A DNA stretch of 64,000 bases from Paenibacillus sp. R14(2021) (GTDB lineage: Bacteria > Bacillota > Bacilli > Paenibacillales > Paenibacillaceae), in NCBI RefSeq assembly GCF_019431355.1, contig NZ_CP080269.1:5901001-5965000 (forward strand). The letters are read 5' to 3'. The position numbers and the translations under genes were made by a program. The notes below the pieces were generated by a model. The model did no database searches, had not been told where the DNA came from, and saw only the letters and a program-made list of their open reading frames with translations. This document shows positions 33,046 to 41,635 of this stretch, in pieces; position 1 is the stretch's first letter, and the number at the start of each line of letters is the position of its first letter.

Positions 33046-34164
33046 ATGGCACAAAAAATATCCATGCAGCAGCTTGCGGATCGGCTTGGTGTATCCAAAT
33101 ATACGGTCTCGCAGGCGCTTTCGGGCAAGCCCGGCGTCAGCGAGGCGACACGCCGGGAGGTGACGGCGCTTGCCGCAGCTCTGGGCTACGGCTTGAAGAC
33201 ATCGCCGGCAGACGCTCGATTATCGCCAAACGATACGAAGAAGCTCTATATCGGTCTGGACGAGCGGCATGTCAAAGAACCAAATTTCTGGCAGCGCGTC
33301 ATCGAAGGACTGGAAGCCGGCTGTCGACTGCACGGCCTTGCTCCGCATTTCTTCGCATTCGGTCAGCATGCCTATTCGGCAGCGGATTTCCCGGCGCAGC
33401 TTGGCATTGAAGACGCGGCGGCAGACGGGGCAGGCTTCCTCATTGCCGGCAGCTGCCCGCTGAGCACGCTTCTGCAGCTGAAACATTTCGGCCTGCCAAT
33501 GGTTCTGGCCGATCACGAAGAGCCCCTTACCGGCGCGGACGCCGTGCTGAATGCCAATACGGAAGCCGGCCGGATGGCCTGCCGCCATCTGCTGTCAAAG
33601 GGCTGCCGGTCACTAGTATTCGCAGGACGCGACAGCTTCGCGGTTAGTTTTCGGGAGCGTTGGTGGGGCTGCCGGCAGGCGATGGAGGAAGCGAAGGAAC
33701 CCCGGCGTTCTCAGACGTCTGCAGATACGGGAGCGATGCCCACCTTCGTCTATGCCGGCAGAGGCGCAGCAGGCGATCCGAGAGCACTGCAGTTGAAGAA
33801 GTGGACCCTGCCTTACGGTAATATGCCGGTGCGGACGTGGCAGCCGGCTCTGGAGCGGCGAATTGAGGCCGCTTCCGCGGAAGGCAGCCTGCCGGACGGC
33901 ATTATCTGCGCGAATGACGATATCGCGCTTCATGCGCTGCAGGTGCTGGCGGCGCGCGGCCTGCATCCTGGCATCCGTGTTGTCGGCATCGACAATACGG
34001 CACCCGGCATGGAGGCGTCCGTTCCGCTCACGACAGTCGATTTGGCGAAGGAATGGCTCGGCATCCGCGCCGTTGAAGCATTCATCCGCAGAGCCCGGCA
34101 GCCTGAGGCCCAGCCGGAGAAGATCATTCTCTCCGCTCGTCTGCTCGTCCGCAAATCGGGTTAG
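33046..34164 (+). CDS. LacI-family transcriptional regulator
   Basis: 372 residues; start preceded by GGAG with wide spacing. The N-terminal helix-turn-helix is MQQLADRLGVSKYTVSQALSGKPGVS (about 7-32) and the effector domain starts at KLYIGLDERHVKEPN. The C-terminal part keeps the family layout (DGIICANDDIALHALQVLAARGLHPG, VVGIDNT). It is divergent from the large glycoside hydrolase and is its likely repressor. A tandem GTTAGGT-TT-GTTAGGT direct repeat lies in the shared intergenic region (32935-32951). Length is slightly above the usual 330-345 residues because of an insert near 215-235. Confidence 0.86.
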   Translation: MAQKISMQQLADRLGVSKYTVSQALSGKPGVSEATRREVTALAAALGYGLKTSPADARLSPNDTKKLYIGLDERHVKEPNFWQRVIEGLEAGCRLHGLAPHFFAFGQHAYSAADFPAQLGIEDAAADGAGFLIAGSCPLSTLLQLKHFGLPMVLADHEEPLTGADAVLNANTEAGRMACRHLLSKGCRSLVFAGRDSFAVSFRERWWGCRQAMEEAKEPRRSQTSADTGAMPTFVYAGRGAAGDPRALQLKKWTLPYGNMPVRTWQPALERRIEAASAEGSLPDGIICANDDIALHALQVLAARGLHPGIRVVGIDNTAPGMEASVPLTTVDLAKEWLGIRAVEAFIRRARQPEAQPEKIILSARLLVRKSG

Positions 34165-34258
34165 AGCAGGGCATAAACCGCTGGACATGTCGCGCTTCCG
34201 CATTCGCCCGCATAGGATACATCAGAAGCCTATACCTGGCCGAGAGGAGTTTCCATTC

Positions 34259-34354
34259 ATGCAACTGGAACGCGACTTGCGCTTCATGATCATGCTGCTC
34301 GCGCTTGTGCTCTATGTCCTGCTAGTCGTTCTGTTGTTCGTCGCCCTATTCTAA
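34259..34354 (+). CDS. 31-residue single-span membrane peptide
   Basis: ATG 34259 is 10 bases after a strong GAGAGGAG SD. The product is short: a charged start (MQLERDLRF) and one continuous hydrophobic helix (MIMLLALVLYVLLVVLLFVA) ending in LF. It lies between a LacI gene and the spoVA operon. The SD and compact transmembrane shape support a real small protein. Function unknown; sporulation or envelope roles are possible given the neighbour. Confidence 0.5.
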   Translation: MQLERDLRFMIMLLALVLYVLLVVLLFVALF

Positions 34355-34432
34355 TGAGGCTAAACCTTCAGCACCGCCGCGCGGAGCCGGGGGTTTTTTG
34401 TTTCGTCACAGCGCAGACGGCTTCCATTTTCG

Positions 34433-34462
34433 GCATAAGGATATCCGGATTGACACATACTT
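34433..34462 (+). promoter_or_regulatory. SigG-type promoter of the spoVA operon
   Basis: GCATA (34433-34437), an 18-base spacer, and CATACTT (34456-34462) fit the forespore SigG consensus (GHATR, 17-18 bases, CATNHTA) with one mismatch at the last base. spoVA operons are SigG-dependent in Bacillus. The predicted start (near 34469) precedes the SD at 34479. A SigA reading with TTGACA at 34450 would start downstream of that SD and is rejected. Confidence 0.6.
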
Positions 34463-34493
34463 CTATAAGGACGTTTATAAGGAGGGCACGATC

Positions 34494-34985
34494 ATCGCAA
34501 CAAAGAACGCAGGACAGAACAAATACAAGAAGATGGCTATGTCGCCCAAGGAATATCAAAACTTTGCCAAACAGCGAGAGCCTTCCCGCTCGATTCTGAT
34601 GAACTGCATTCGGGCGTTTGTGGTCGGCGGAGCAATTTGCGTCGTCGGACAAGCCATTTCCGAAGTGTTTATTTATGGTTTGCATATGTCCAAGCAGGCA
34701 GCTGGGAATCCCACCGTCGCGGTGCTCATCCTGCTCTCGGTTATTCTGACCTGCTTAGGCGTCTACGATAAGATCGCCCAGTGGGCGGGAGCGGGTACGG
34801 CAGTGCCTGTCACGGGCTTCGCGAATTCCATGTGCTCTGCAGCGCTTGAGCACCGCAGCGAGGGTCTTGTGCTCGGCGTTGGGGCCAATATGTTCAAGCT
34901 GGCGGGCTCAGTAATCGTGTTTGGCGTCGTTGCGGCGTTTTTCGTGGGCTTGGTCTATCTCATCTTCGGAATCGGAGGGCACTGA
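34494..34985 (+). CDS. spoVAC: Stage V sporulation protein AC
   Basis: 164 residues if translation starts at ATC 34494, 7 bases behind AAGGAGGG (34479-34486); no ATG, GTG or TTG lies near that SD. The first in-frame ATG (34533) has no SD. A TTG at 34398 precedes the SD. SpoVAC is an inner-membrane channel component for Ca-dipicolinate. The sequence shows a basic N-terminus, then membrane helices NCIRAFVVGGAICVVGQAIS, NPTVAVLILLSVILTCLGVY and a C-terminal hydrophobic pair, with the family signature GAGTAVPVTGFANSM. It is first of the spoVAC-AD-AE set. Confidence 0.85.
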   Translation: MATKNAGQNKYKKMAMSPKEYQNFAKQREPSRSILMNCIRAFVVGGAICVVGQAISEVFIYGLHMSKQAAGNPTVAVLILLSVILTCLGVYDKIAQWAGAGTAVPVTGFANSMCSAALEHRSEGLVLGVGANMFKLAGSVIVFGVVAAFFVGLVYLIFGIGGH

Positions 34986-34987
34986 TC

Positions 34988-36004
34988 ATGCTGCGCGGCA
35001 AACAAACCTGGTGGTTCGACCAACGTCCCGTCATCATCGGCGCAGCTACCGTTGTCGGTCCGGATGAAGGCGAAGGGCCGCTTGCGGCGGAATTCGATCT
35101 CGTCCATCCCGAGCTGGATATGCAGCAGAAGAGCTGGGAGAAAGCGGAGCGGCTGCTGCTGGAGCAAGCCTCCGACATGGCGCTGCAATCCGCAAAGGTA
35201 AACAAGCAGCAGCTCCAGTTCTACGTCGGCGGCGATCTGATGAACCAAATCATTAGCAACAGCTTCGCTGCGAGAACGATCGGTGCTCCCTATCTGGGGG
35301 TTTTCGGCGCGTGCTCGACCTCCATGGAGTCACTGGCGATTGCGTCCTTGATTGTGAATTCCGGCTCGGGCGATTACGTGCTGGCAGGAACGTGCAGCCA
35401 TAATTGCACGGCCGAGAAGCAGTTCCGGTATCCGACGGAATACGGCTCGCAGAAGCCGCCTACGGCACAGTATACCGTAACCGGCGCCGGCGCCGCGGTT
35501 GTGGCGGCGAACGGCGCAGGGCCGATCGTCGAATGCGCGACGATCGGCCGTATCGTGGATCTGGGCATTACGGACCCGTTTAACATGGGTGCGGCGATGG
35601 CTCCGGCGGCGGTGGACACGCTGCAGGCGCATTTCAACGATACGGGGCGCCAGCCGAAGGACTATGATCTGATCGTGACGGGTGACCTCGCGACTGTCGG
35701 CCATGGCATCGCGAAGGACTTGCTGGCAAGGGACGGCGTGCCCATGGAGGATACGGTGTTCGGCGACTGCGGGCTGATGGTGTACGACGTGAAGAAGCAG
35801 AAGGTGCAGGCAGGAGGAAGCGGCTGCGGCTGTTCCGCCGTCGTGACGTACGGCCACCTTCTGAAGCGGCTGCAGAAGGGCGAGCTGAAACGTATTCTCG
35901 TCTGCGCCACGGGGGCGCTGCTGTCGCCATTATCGTATCAGCAAGGCGAATCCATTCCCTGCATCGCGCATGCGGTCGCGATCGAAAGTCCAGTGCACAA
36001 TTAA
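34988..36004 (+). CDS. spoVAD: Stage V sporulation protein AD
   Basis: 338 residues, starting two bases after spoVAC stops. SpoVAD has a thiolase-like fold and binds dipicolinic acid on the outer face of the forespore inner membrane. Family signatures are PVIIGAATVVGPDEGEGPLA, YVGGDLMNQIISNSFAAR, GVFGACSTSMESLAIAS, and GTCSHNCTAEKQFRYPTEYG. The ending LLSPLSYQQGESIPCIAHAV is also typical. Translation is probably coupled to spoVAC and spoVAE. Length and order match the three-gene spoVA arrangement of Paenibacillus and clostridia, without spoVAA, AB or AF. Confidence 0.95.
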   Translation: MLRGKQTWWFDQRPVIIGAATVVGPDEGEGPLAAEFDLVHPELDMQQKSWEKAERLLLEQASDMALQSAKVNKQQLQFYVGGDLMNQIISNSFAARTIGAPYLGVFGACSTSMESLAIASLIVNSGSGDYVLAGTCSHNCTAEKQFRYPTEYGSQKPPTAQYTVTGAGAAVVAANGAGPIVECATIGRIVDLGITDPFNMGAAMAPAAVDTLQAHFNDTGRQPKDYDLIVTGDLATVGHGIAKDLLARDGVPMEDTVFGDCGLMVYDVKKQKVQAGGSGCGCSAVVTYGHLLKRLQKGELKRILVCATGALLSPLSYQQGESIPCIAHAVAIESPVHN

Positions 36005-36025
36005 ACGCCAAAGGAGCGGAGCAGC

Positions 36026-36376
36026 ATGATTTATTTGTGGGCCTTTATAGTCGGCGGCGGAATTTGCCTCATCGGGCAGCTGATGTTCGATGTGGTGAAG
36101 CTGACGCCGGCACATACGATGGCCGTCTTGGTCGTCATCGGAGCCATCGTGGACGGCATTGGCTGGTATGATCCTCTGATCAGCTTTGCCGGAGCAGGAG
36201 CTACGGTTCCCATCACTAGCTTCGGCAACGCGCTGGTGCACGGCGCCATCACGGAGCTGAATCGCGATGGATGGATCGGGATCATTACGGGAATCTTCGA
36301 CATCACCAGCGCCGGCATATCGGCGGCGATTATTTTCTCTTTCCTCGCGGCGCTTGCCGTCAGGCCGAAGGGGTAA
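36026..36376 (+). CDS. spoVAE: Stage V sporulation protein AE (AEb type)
   Basis: 116 residues; ATG after AAAGGAGCGG. It is a small polytopic membrane protein: [41 protein letters not shown], and the conserved [21 protein letters not shown], which parallels the SpoVAC signature. With SpoVAC and SpoVAD it forms the dipicolinate import/release channel. It ends the operon at a clear terminator. Confidence 0.92.
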   Translation: MIYLWAFIVGGGICLIGQLMFDVVKLTPAHTMAVLVVIGAIVDGIGWYDPLISFAGAGATVPITSFGNALVHGAITELNRDGWIGIITGIFDITSAGISAAIIFSFLAALAVRPKG

Positions 36377-36421
36377 TGCAAGCGATATCCAAATGTAATC
36401 CGAGCGTCATCCAACCGTCAT

Positions 36422-36459
36422 AAATTGGAGGTTCCCTGTGGGAATCTCCAATTTTTTTT
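36422..36459 (+). terminator. Terminator of the spoVA operon
   Basis: AAATTGGAGGTTCCC (36422-36436) pairs with GGGAATCTCCAATTT (36440-36454) apart from one bulge, followed by a run of T. Confidence 0.9.
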
Positions 36460-36553
36460 GGCGCTTCTGCGACTATACGGGAAGTTGTATATTTTGTAAA
36501 ATAATAGGACCTGCATCCGCACTTATTTCTAGCATCATCCGGGAGGAATGTTC

Positions 36554-37510
36554 ATGGATACACGCACAGCGGAATACCAGTTGACCAAAGAAATCCGCAG
36601 CAATTTGGAAAGCTGCATTCTGGGAAAGGCAGCCGAAATCGAACGCATGCTGACAGCGCTTCTGGCCGGCGGCCATGTCTTGATCGAGGATGTGCCCGGC
36701 ACGGGGAAGACGCAGCTTGTGAAAGCGCTGGCTCGAACGATCGGCGGTCAGTTCCGCCGTATTCAATGCAACCCCGATCTGCTGCCAACGGACATTACGG
36801 GCGTTGCCATCTACCATCCGAAGAATGAAACCTTCATGTTCCGTCCTGGCCCAGTCATGGCCAATCTTGTCCTTGTCGACGAAATCAACCGGGCCACGAC
36901 GAAGACGCAGTCCGCGCTGCTGGAAGCGATGGAGGAGCGCCATGTTACGGTCGACGGCGATACCTATGAGCTTCCGGTTCCGTTCACCCTGATTGCAACG
37001 CAGAACCCGATCGAATTCGATGGCACCTATACGCTGCCCGAAGCGCAGCTTGACCGTTTCATGATGAAAATCTCGCTCGGCTACCCCGATGCGGCAACCG
37101 AGCGGCAGATGATCACGTCGCCGCATGCGACTTCGCCGGCAGAGCTGCTGGAGCCCGTCGTTACGGCCCAGCAGGTAGCGCAAATGATGGAGGAAGTGAA
37201 ACGCGTCCATCTCGATGATGCGGTTGCGGATTATATCATTCGCATCGTCCGCGGGACGCGCGCGCACAGCGGCGTTCAGCTGGGAGCCAGCCCGCGGGCG
37301 GCAATTTCGCTTACGGCAGCCGCCAAAGCAAGTGCTTTTTTGCAGGAGCGGGACTACGTCATTCCAGATGATATCAAGCAGCTTGCTTCCACCGTGCTCG
37401 CTCATCGGATCATTCTTCACACGGAATCCAGGATGAACGGCATGACAACGGAGCAGGTCGTCGAAACGGTCATACGTGAGACGCACGTTCCCGTTCGGAT
37501 GGAGCGATAA
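36554..37510 (+). CDS. MoxR-family AAA+ ATPase
   Basis: 318 residues from ATG 36554, 7 bases after GGGAGGA; ATG 36548 is too close to the SD. Walker A (EDVPGTGKTQLVKAL), Walker B (NLVLVDEINRATTKTQ), sensor 1 (FTLIATQNPIEFDGTYTLPEAQLDRF) and the C-terminal lid (SPRAAISLTAAAKASAFL) are all clear. MoxR ATPases act as chaperones for membrane-bound DUF58 partners. The DUF58 and transglutaminase genes follow at short distance or overlapping, the classical three-gene unit. The target is unknown in Bacillales. Confidence 0.93.
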   Translation: MDTRTAEYQLTKEIRSNLESCILGKAAEIERMLTALLAGGHVLIEDVPGTGKTQLVKALARTIGGQFRRIQCNPDLLPTDITGVAIYHPKNETFMFRPGPVMANLVLVDEINRATTKTQSALLEAMEERHVTVDGDTYELPVPFTLIATQNPIEFDGTYTLPEAQLDRFMMKISLGYPDAATERQMITSPHATSPAELLEPVVTAQQVAQMMEEVKRVHLDDAVADYIIRIVRGTRAHSGVQLGASPRAAISLTAAAKASAFLQERDYVIPDDIKQLASTVLAHRIILHTESRMNGMTTEQVVETVIRETHVPVRMER

Positions 37511-37515
37511 CGCTC

Positions 37516-38772
37516 ATGCTTACGGCTAAAGCAGCGATGCACAGGTGGCGGCTGATCGGCTTTCTATATGTATCCGCTCTGCTATTTGTCCTGTTTCAAG
37601 GCGGCAAAACGTCCTTTATGCTCTTCTGTATCTTTAATGTGCTGCTCATTTATTTGGTATTCGGCCGCTGGAGCGGCATCGCGAAGGTATCGGGCGAGCG
37701 GAGGCTGCACAACGGCGCAAGCTCGCTGACGGAACAGGCGCTCGTCGCAGGAACCCGGCTTGAAGTGAACATCGACGTGCAAATTCCAGGCGTCTGGCCG
37801 ATTCCTTACGTACTGGTCCGCGACCGGCTCGTCGGTCAGAACGGAAGCGTGATTCCGTTCGAAGCCTCGTTCGTGCCCAATTACCGGCGGGCAGGGAATG
37901 TAACCTATATGACGCCGCCGCTCGAACGAGGAGTCTACCATTTTGAAGCAACGGAATGCTCGACCCGCGATATTTTCGGCTTGTTCGAACATACCGGTGC
38001 CTTTAGTTCCTCGGTTCCGTTCAGCGTCTATCCGCGAACGGCGCCGATCCGGAACTGGCAGCAGCTGAAGCGAGGCTCCAAGGGACCGTATTCCACGTCG
38101 GCCTCGCGCCAGTCTGCGAAAGAAACAACGCAGATCAACGGCGTGCGCGAATATATTTATGGCGACCGCTTGTCCCGCATTCACTGGAATGCTACGGCCA
38201 AAACGGGCCAATGGAAATCCAAAGAGTTCGAACGGGAATCGCTTCCGCGCACGATCGTTATGCTGGACCGCTATTCCGGGGCATACGCGAATAAGGAACA
38301 GTTTGAGCTTGCCGTATCGACGGCCGCTTCCCTGCTGGAATTCGGCTTTCGCCGTTCGACTGCGGTTGGCTTGATTTCCGTTGGTTCGAAGAGCGAGGGC
38401 TATGCACCGCAGTCTTCCGCCGAACAGCGCGAGCTGATGATGAAGCATCTCGTCCGCGTACAGGCCGACGGCGATCAGCCGCTGTATCGCGCGCTTCGGC
38501 AGTCCGGCGCTCTTGCGGCTGCAGGAACCTTCGTCATTATCGTAAGCCCGCAGCCGGGCGAGGATACGATTCGTGCAATGGAATGGATGAACCGGACGGG
38601 CGTTGTGCCGCTGCTTATTCACTTGAAGCAGGCCGAAGCAGGCGCGCAGGGCAAGGTCAGCGACATACGCTCCGGCGAATGGCTGCGGCTGCTCCGTCGC
38701 AGCGGCTTTGCCGTCTATGGTATTAGCAGCCTGCAGGAGCTGCCGGACGTGCTGGAAGGAGGCCGGGTATGA
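37516..38772 (+). CDS. DUF58-domain membrane protein
   Basis: 418 residues, 5 bases after the MoxR gene. Two N-terminal membrane segments (about 13-50: WRLIGFLYVSALLFVLFQ, MLFCIFNVLLIYLVFG) are followed by a beta-sandwich region and the DUF58 signature YIYGDRLSRIHWNATAKTGQWKSKEFERE at about 212-240. A von Willebrand factor A-like fold follows (TIVMLDRYSGAY). DUF58 proteins partner with MoxR ATPases at the membrane. Its stop overlaps the start of the transglutaminase gene (ATGA), showing coupled translation. Confidence 0.9.
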   Translation: MLTAKAAMHRWRLIGFLYVSALLFVLFQGGKTSFMLFCIFNVLLIYLVFGRWSGIAKVSGERRLHNGASSLTEQALVAGTRLEVNIDVQIPGVWPIPYVLVRDRLVGQNGSVIPFEASFVPNYRRAGNVTYMTPPLERGVYHFEATECSTRDIFGLFEHTGAFSSSVPFSVYPRTAPIRNWQQLKRGSKGPYSTSASRQSAKETTQINGVREYIYGDRLSRIHWNATAKTGQWKSKEFERESLPRTIVMLDRYSGAYANKEQFELAVSTAASLLEFGFRRSTAVGLISVGSKSEGYAPQSSAEQRELMMKHLVRVQADGDQPLYRALRQSGALAAAGTFVIIVSPQPGEDTIRAMEWMNRTGVVPLLIHLKQAEAGAQGKVSDIRSGEWLRLLRRSGFAVYGISSLQELPDVLEGGRV

Positions 38773-41003
38773 CGGCTATTGGACGGACGGCAATAAGATG
38801 GATAACTGCCGAAGCCTATCGGAAACTATCCGCCATTTTTGCTTCGATGATTGTCTACCAATGGATCCGCTCCTTCGGTGACTATTGGTGGAGCGAGACG
38901 TTTACGATCGTGAACGGCGTGCTGCTTGCTGCCGCTGCGGCGAATCTGCTCCTGCCGTCCAAGCTCGTCTCCGGCGCCGTGCAGCTGATTATACTGCTGG
39001 TGCTGAACGTCGCTTACTCGGGCTATGCCTGGATGCCATTCGAAGGAAATCGGAAGTCTGCCTCCGAATGGCTGCATTGGATCAGCGACCAAATTACGCA
39101 GCTCAGTCCGTTTCTCTGGATCAGCCTAGGCGTATGGCTGGTTTTCCATCTGATCGTTCTTCTGAGGCATAGACGCATCTATATCATGCTTCTTATAGGC
39201 AGTGCGGTGTTTTCGCTGACAGTGGCCGACTCCATGCTTACGCCGCTCTATCTTTGGGACGAAATCGCATGGCTGGTATTCATCGGCCTCGGGTGGCTCG
39301 TGGTCAGCCACTTCGCTGCCTTCAAGAAGCGCCATCCCGAGAACTGGGCGCAGCTGCTGGAATACCCCGTCAGCTTGTTTCTTCCGATTCTGCTCATCAT
39401 TACGCTTGTGATGGGCGCCGGATTATTCGTTCCCTCGATCAAGCCGGTGCTGACGGACCCCTATACGGCTTGGAAGGAAGCGCGCGGGGAGCCGATTACT
39501 TCCCTGCTTGGAGACAAGGCAATCACAATTGCCTCGACCAAGAGCGATGCCGATACCCGCTCAGGCTACGGCCGCAACGACAGCGTGCTGGGCGGAGGCT
39601 TCACGTTCGACTACACGCCGGTTATGACCGTTACGACGAATAAGAAGAGCTATTGGCGCGGTGAGACCAAGGCGCTTTACAGCGGCAGCGGCTGGGTAGA
39701 GGCTCCTGATGAGAAGAAGGAAGAAGCGCTGACTGGCATTGCTAACGGTTCGGTGCTTCCAGCAGGCGGACAGCCGTCTGAAGCCAATGTCGAAGTCGTG
39801 AAGCAAGCTATTGAAATGGTGCGTAAGGATAAATTTCCTGTCTTATTCGGCGCTGGACCGATTACGAAGGTGGATACGATCAATAACAGCTTGACATCGT
39901 TTCCGGCATTGAGCTGGTTGCAGCTTTCGTGGGAGCTTCGTCTTGCGAAATCAGTCCCTCGATATCCGAGTACCTATACGGTGGAGTCGAACGTGCCGGT
40001 GCTGGACGAGAAGCGGCTGCGTGCCGGTGACGCGGTGCAGCCTGCTGAAGGGATCGACCCGATGTATATGCAGCTGCCTGAGGAATTGCCTGATCGCGTT
40101 AAGACGCTGGCCATAGACCTGACGCGGAATGAAGCGACGCCTTATGACAAGGTGAAGGCGCTCGTTACTTATCTGCAGGTGAACTACAGCTATACGAATA
40201 CGCCGGACTTAAACCAGAAGGAAAGCAATGATTTCGTTGATGCGTTTCTATTTGAAATCAAGGAAGGCTATTGCGATTATTTCTCGACATCGCTCGCGGT
40301 CATGGCGCGCTCCATCGGGATTCCGGCAAGATGGGTGAAAGGCTATTCCTCAGGATCGCTGCCCGTCGATCCCGATGCGCTTCGGATTCAGGGCATGCCT
40401 GAGATCGATCGAAATCCCGATGGCGCAGGCACGTATACGGTCCGAAACTCGGATGCGCATTCGTGGGTCGAAATCTACTTCAATGGGTATGGGTGGCTCC
40501 CGTTCGAAGCGACGGCAGGATTTGCGTATCCGTACTCGCTTCCGAAGGATGCGCCGGTTACGGTGCCGGATACGGGGGCTGCGGACGATGCTCCTCTTAC
40601 TCAAGTTGATCCAGGCAGCGAGGGGTTCCATTTACAGCCTTGGATGTTCTGGGCAGCAGCCGGAATTCTTGTTCTGTTCTTGGCAGGGATGAATTATCGC
40701 AGGCTGACGGCCGTGTTCTGGCGCTATCGCGGCGGCTCGGATTCCGTAAATGCGCGAATCGTCAATGAGACGAACCGTCTGATGCGTTACTGCCGCAAGA
40801 AGGGACTGGATTTTGAAGACCATGAAACGGTGCGCGAAACGATGGGACGCTGGTCGACGCGATTGACTGCGCTCCAGCCTCAATTCCGGATCGTGCAGCA
40901 TGCATTCGAGCAAGCTATGTACGGCAGCAAGGCGATATCCCAGCAGGAAGCGGACCATGCAGCTGCCATGATGAAGCAAATCCGCGAGCATTTAGGGCGT
41001 TAA
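38769..41003 (+). CDS. Membrane transglutaminase-like protein (TgpA type)
   Basis: 744 residues; the ATG overlaps the preceding stop. The N-terminal 220 residues have about six membrane helices. An extracellular region with the transglutaminase core follows: catalytic Cys in EGYCDYFSTSLAVMARSIGIPARWV (about 500), His in NSDAHSWVEIYFNGYGWLPFEATAG (about 560), and a trailing Asp/Glu position. One more membrane helix (WMFWAAAGILVLFLAGM, about 625) leads to a C-terminal cytoplasmic domain. It is the third member of the MoxR-DUF58-transglutaminase set; the substrate protein is unknown. Confidence 0.9.
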   Translation: MTAIGRTAIRWITAEAYRKLSAIFASMIVYQWIRSFGDYWWSETFTIVNGVLLAAAAANLLLPSKLVSGAVQLIILLVLNVAYSGYAWMPFEGNRKSASEWLHWISDQITQLSPFLWISLGVWLVFHLIVLLRHRRIYIMLLIGSAVFSLTVADSMLTPLYLWDEIAWLVFIGLGWLVVSHFAAFKKRHPENWAQLLEYPVSLFLPILLIITLVMGAGLFVPSIKPVLTDPYTAWKEARGEPITSLLGDKAITIASTKSDADTRSGYGRNDSVLGGGFTFDYTPVMTVTTNKKSYWRGETKALYSGSGWVEAPDEKKEEALTGIANGSVLPAGGQPSEANVEVVKQAIEMVRKDKFPVLFGAGPITKVDTINNSLTSFPALSWLQLSWELRLAKSVPRYPSTYTVESNVPVLDEKRLRAGDAVQPAEGIDPMYMQLPEELPDRVKTLAIDLTRNEATPYDKVKALVTYLQVNYSYTNTPDLNQKESNDFVDAFLFEIKEGYCDYFSTSLAVMARSIGIPARWVKGYSSGSLPVDPDALRIQGMPEIDRNPDGAGTYTVRNSDAHSWVEIYFNGYGWLPFEATAGFAYPYSLPKDAPVTVPDTGAADDAPLTQVDPGSEGFHLQPWMFWAAAGILVLFLAGMNYRRLTAVFWRYRGGSDSVNARIVNETNRLMRYCRKKGLDFEDHETVRETMGRWSTRLTALQPQFRIVQHAFEQAMYGSKAISQQEADHAAAMMKQIREHLGR

Positions 41004-41009
41004 GCTGCA

Positions 41010-41046
41010 GCCGGCGAAGATGTGAAAGCATCGAGCCGGCTTTTTT
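41010..41046 (+). terminator. Terminator of the MoxR/DUF58/transglutaminase operon
   Basis: GCCGGC (41010-41015) with GCCGGC (41035-41040) and inner GATG/CATC pairing, followed by TTTTTT. Confidence 0.8.
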
Positions 41047-41074
41047 GCAACAAATTCGCAAGTTATGGTATAGT
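41045..41074 (+). promoter_or_regulatory. Probable promoter of the yqeG-yqeH operon
   Basis: TTGCAA (41045-41050), an 18-base spacer, and TATAGT (41069-41074). It starts inside the T tract of the preceding terminator and leads to yqeG 34 bases later. Confidence 0.55.
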
Positions 41075-41107
41075 TTGCGTGATAGCGATAACAGGGGAGT
41101 CGAAACT

Positions 41108-41635
41108 ATGTTTGAACGGCTGTTGCCGCAAATGCGCGTCAATACCATATATGATATCAATCTGAATGCCCTGAAAGAGCAGGGCATCATCGGAATCATT
41201 ACCGATCTCGATAATACGCTTGTCGGCGCAAAGGTGCCTCTGGCAACGCCGCAGCTTACGCAATGGCTGGACGATGTGCGAGATTCGGGCTTCAAGGTCG
41301 TCATCGTGTCCAACAACAACGAGACGCGCGTGTCCAAATTCGCCAAGCCGCTGAACATTCCGTACGTACATGCTGCGCGCAAGCCTGCGAACCGGGCATT
41401 CAACCGGGCGCTCGCTGAGCTTGGACTGCCTGCGGAGAAGACCGCCGTCATCGGCGACCAGATGATGACGGACGTGCTCGGCGGACGGCGAATGGGGTTG
41501 TTCACCATTCTGGTCAGCCCGATCGCGCCTAATGATGAAGGAATCATGACCCGTTTCAATCGGATGCTCGAGAAACTCGCCCTGTCTCGTCTGAGGAAAA
41601 AAGGGCTCTGGCCCGAGGAGGAACGTAAGTCATGA
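41108..41635 (+). CDS. yqeG: YqeG-family HAD phosphatase
   Basis: 175 residues from ATG 41108 (AGGGGAGTC upstream); frame extension to 41045 covers the promoter and is rejected. HAD subclass IIIA: motif I is GIITDLDNTLVGAK, motif II is VVIVSNNNETRV, the Lys is in HAARKPANRAF, and motif III is AVIGDQMMTDVLGG. B. subtilis YqeG heads the same gene order. The phosphatase substrate is not known. Its stop overlaps the yqeH start. Confidence 0.92.
   Translation: MFERLLPQMRVNTIYDINLNALKEQGIIGIITDLDNTLVGAKVPLATPQLTQWLDDVRDSGFKVVIVSNNNETRVSKFAKPLNIPYVHAARKPANRAFNRALAELGLPAEKTAVIGDQMMTDVLGGRRMGLFTILVSPIAPNDEGIMTRFNRMLEKLALSRLRKKGLWPEEERKS

Noticed and set aside
34450-34480. SigA promoter TTGACA with TTTATA before spoVAC
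   Set aside because: The predicted start would fall after the SD at 34479-34486, and spoVA genes are forespore-expressed in Bacillus.
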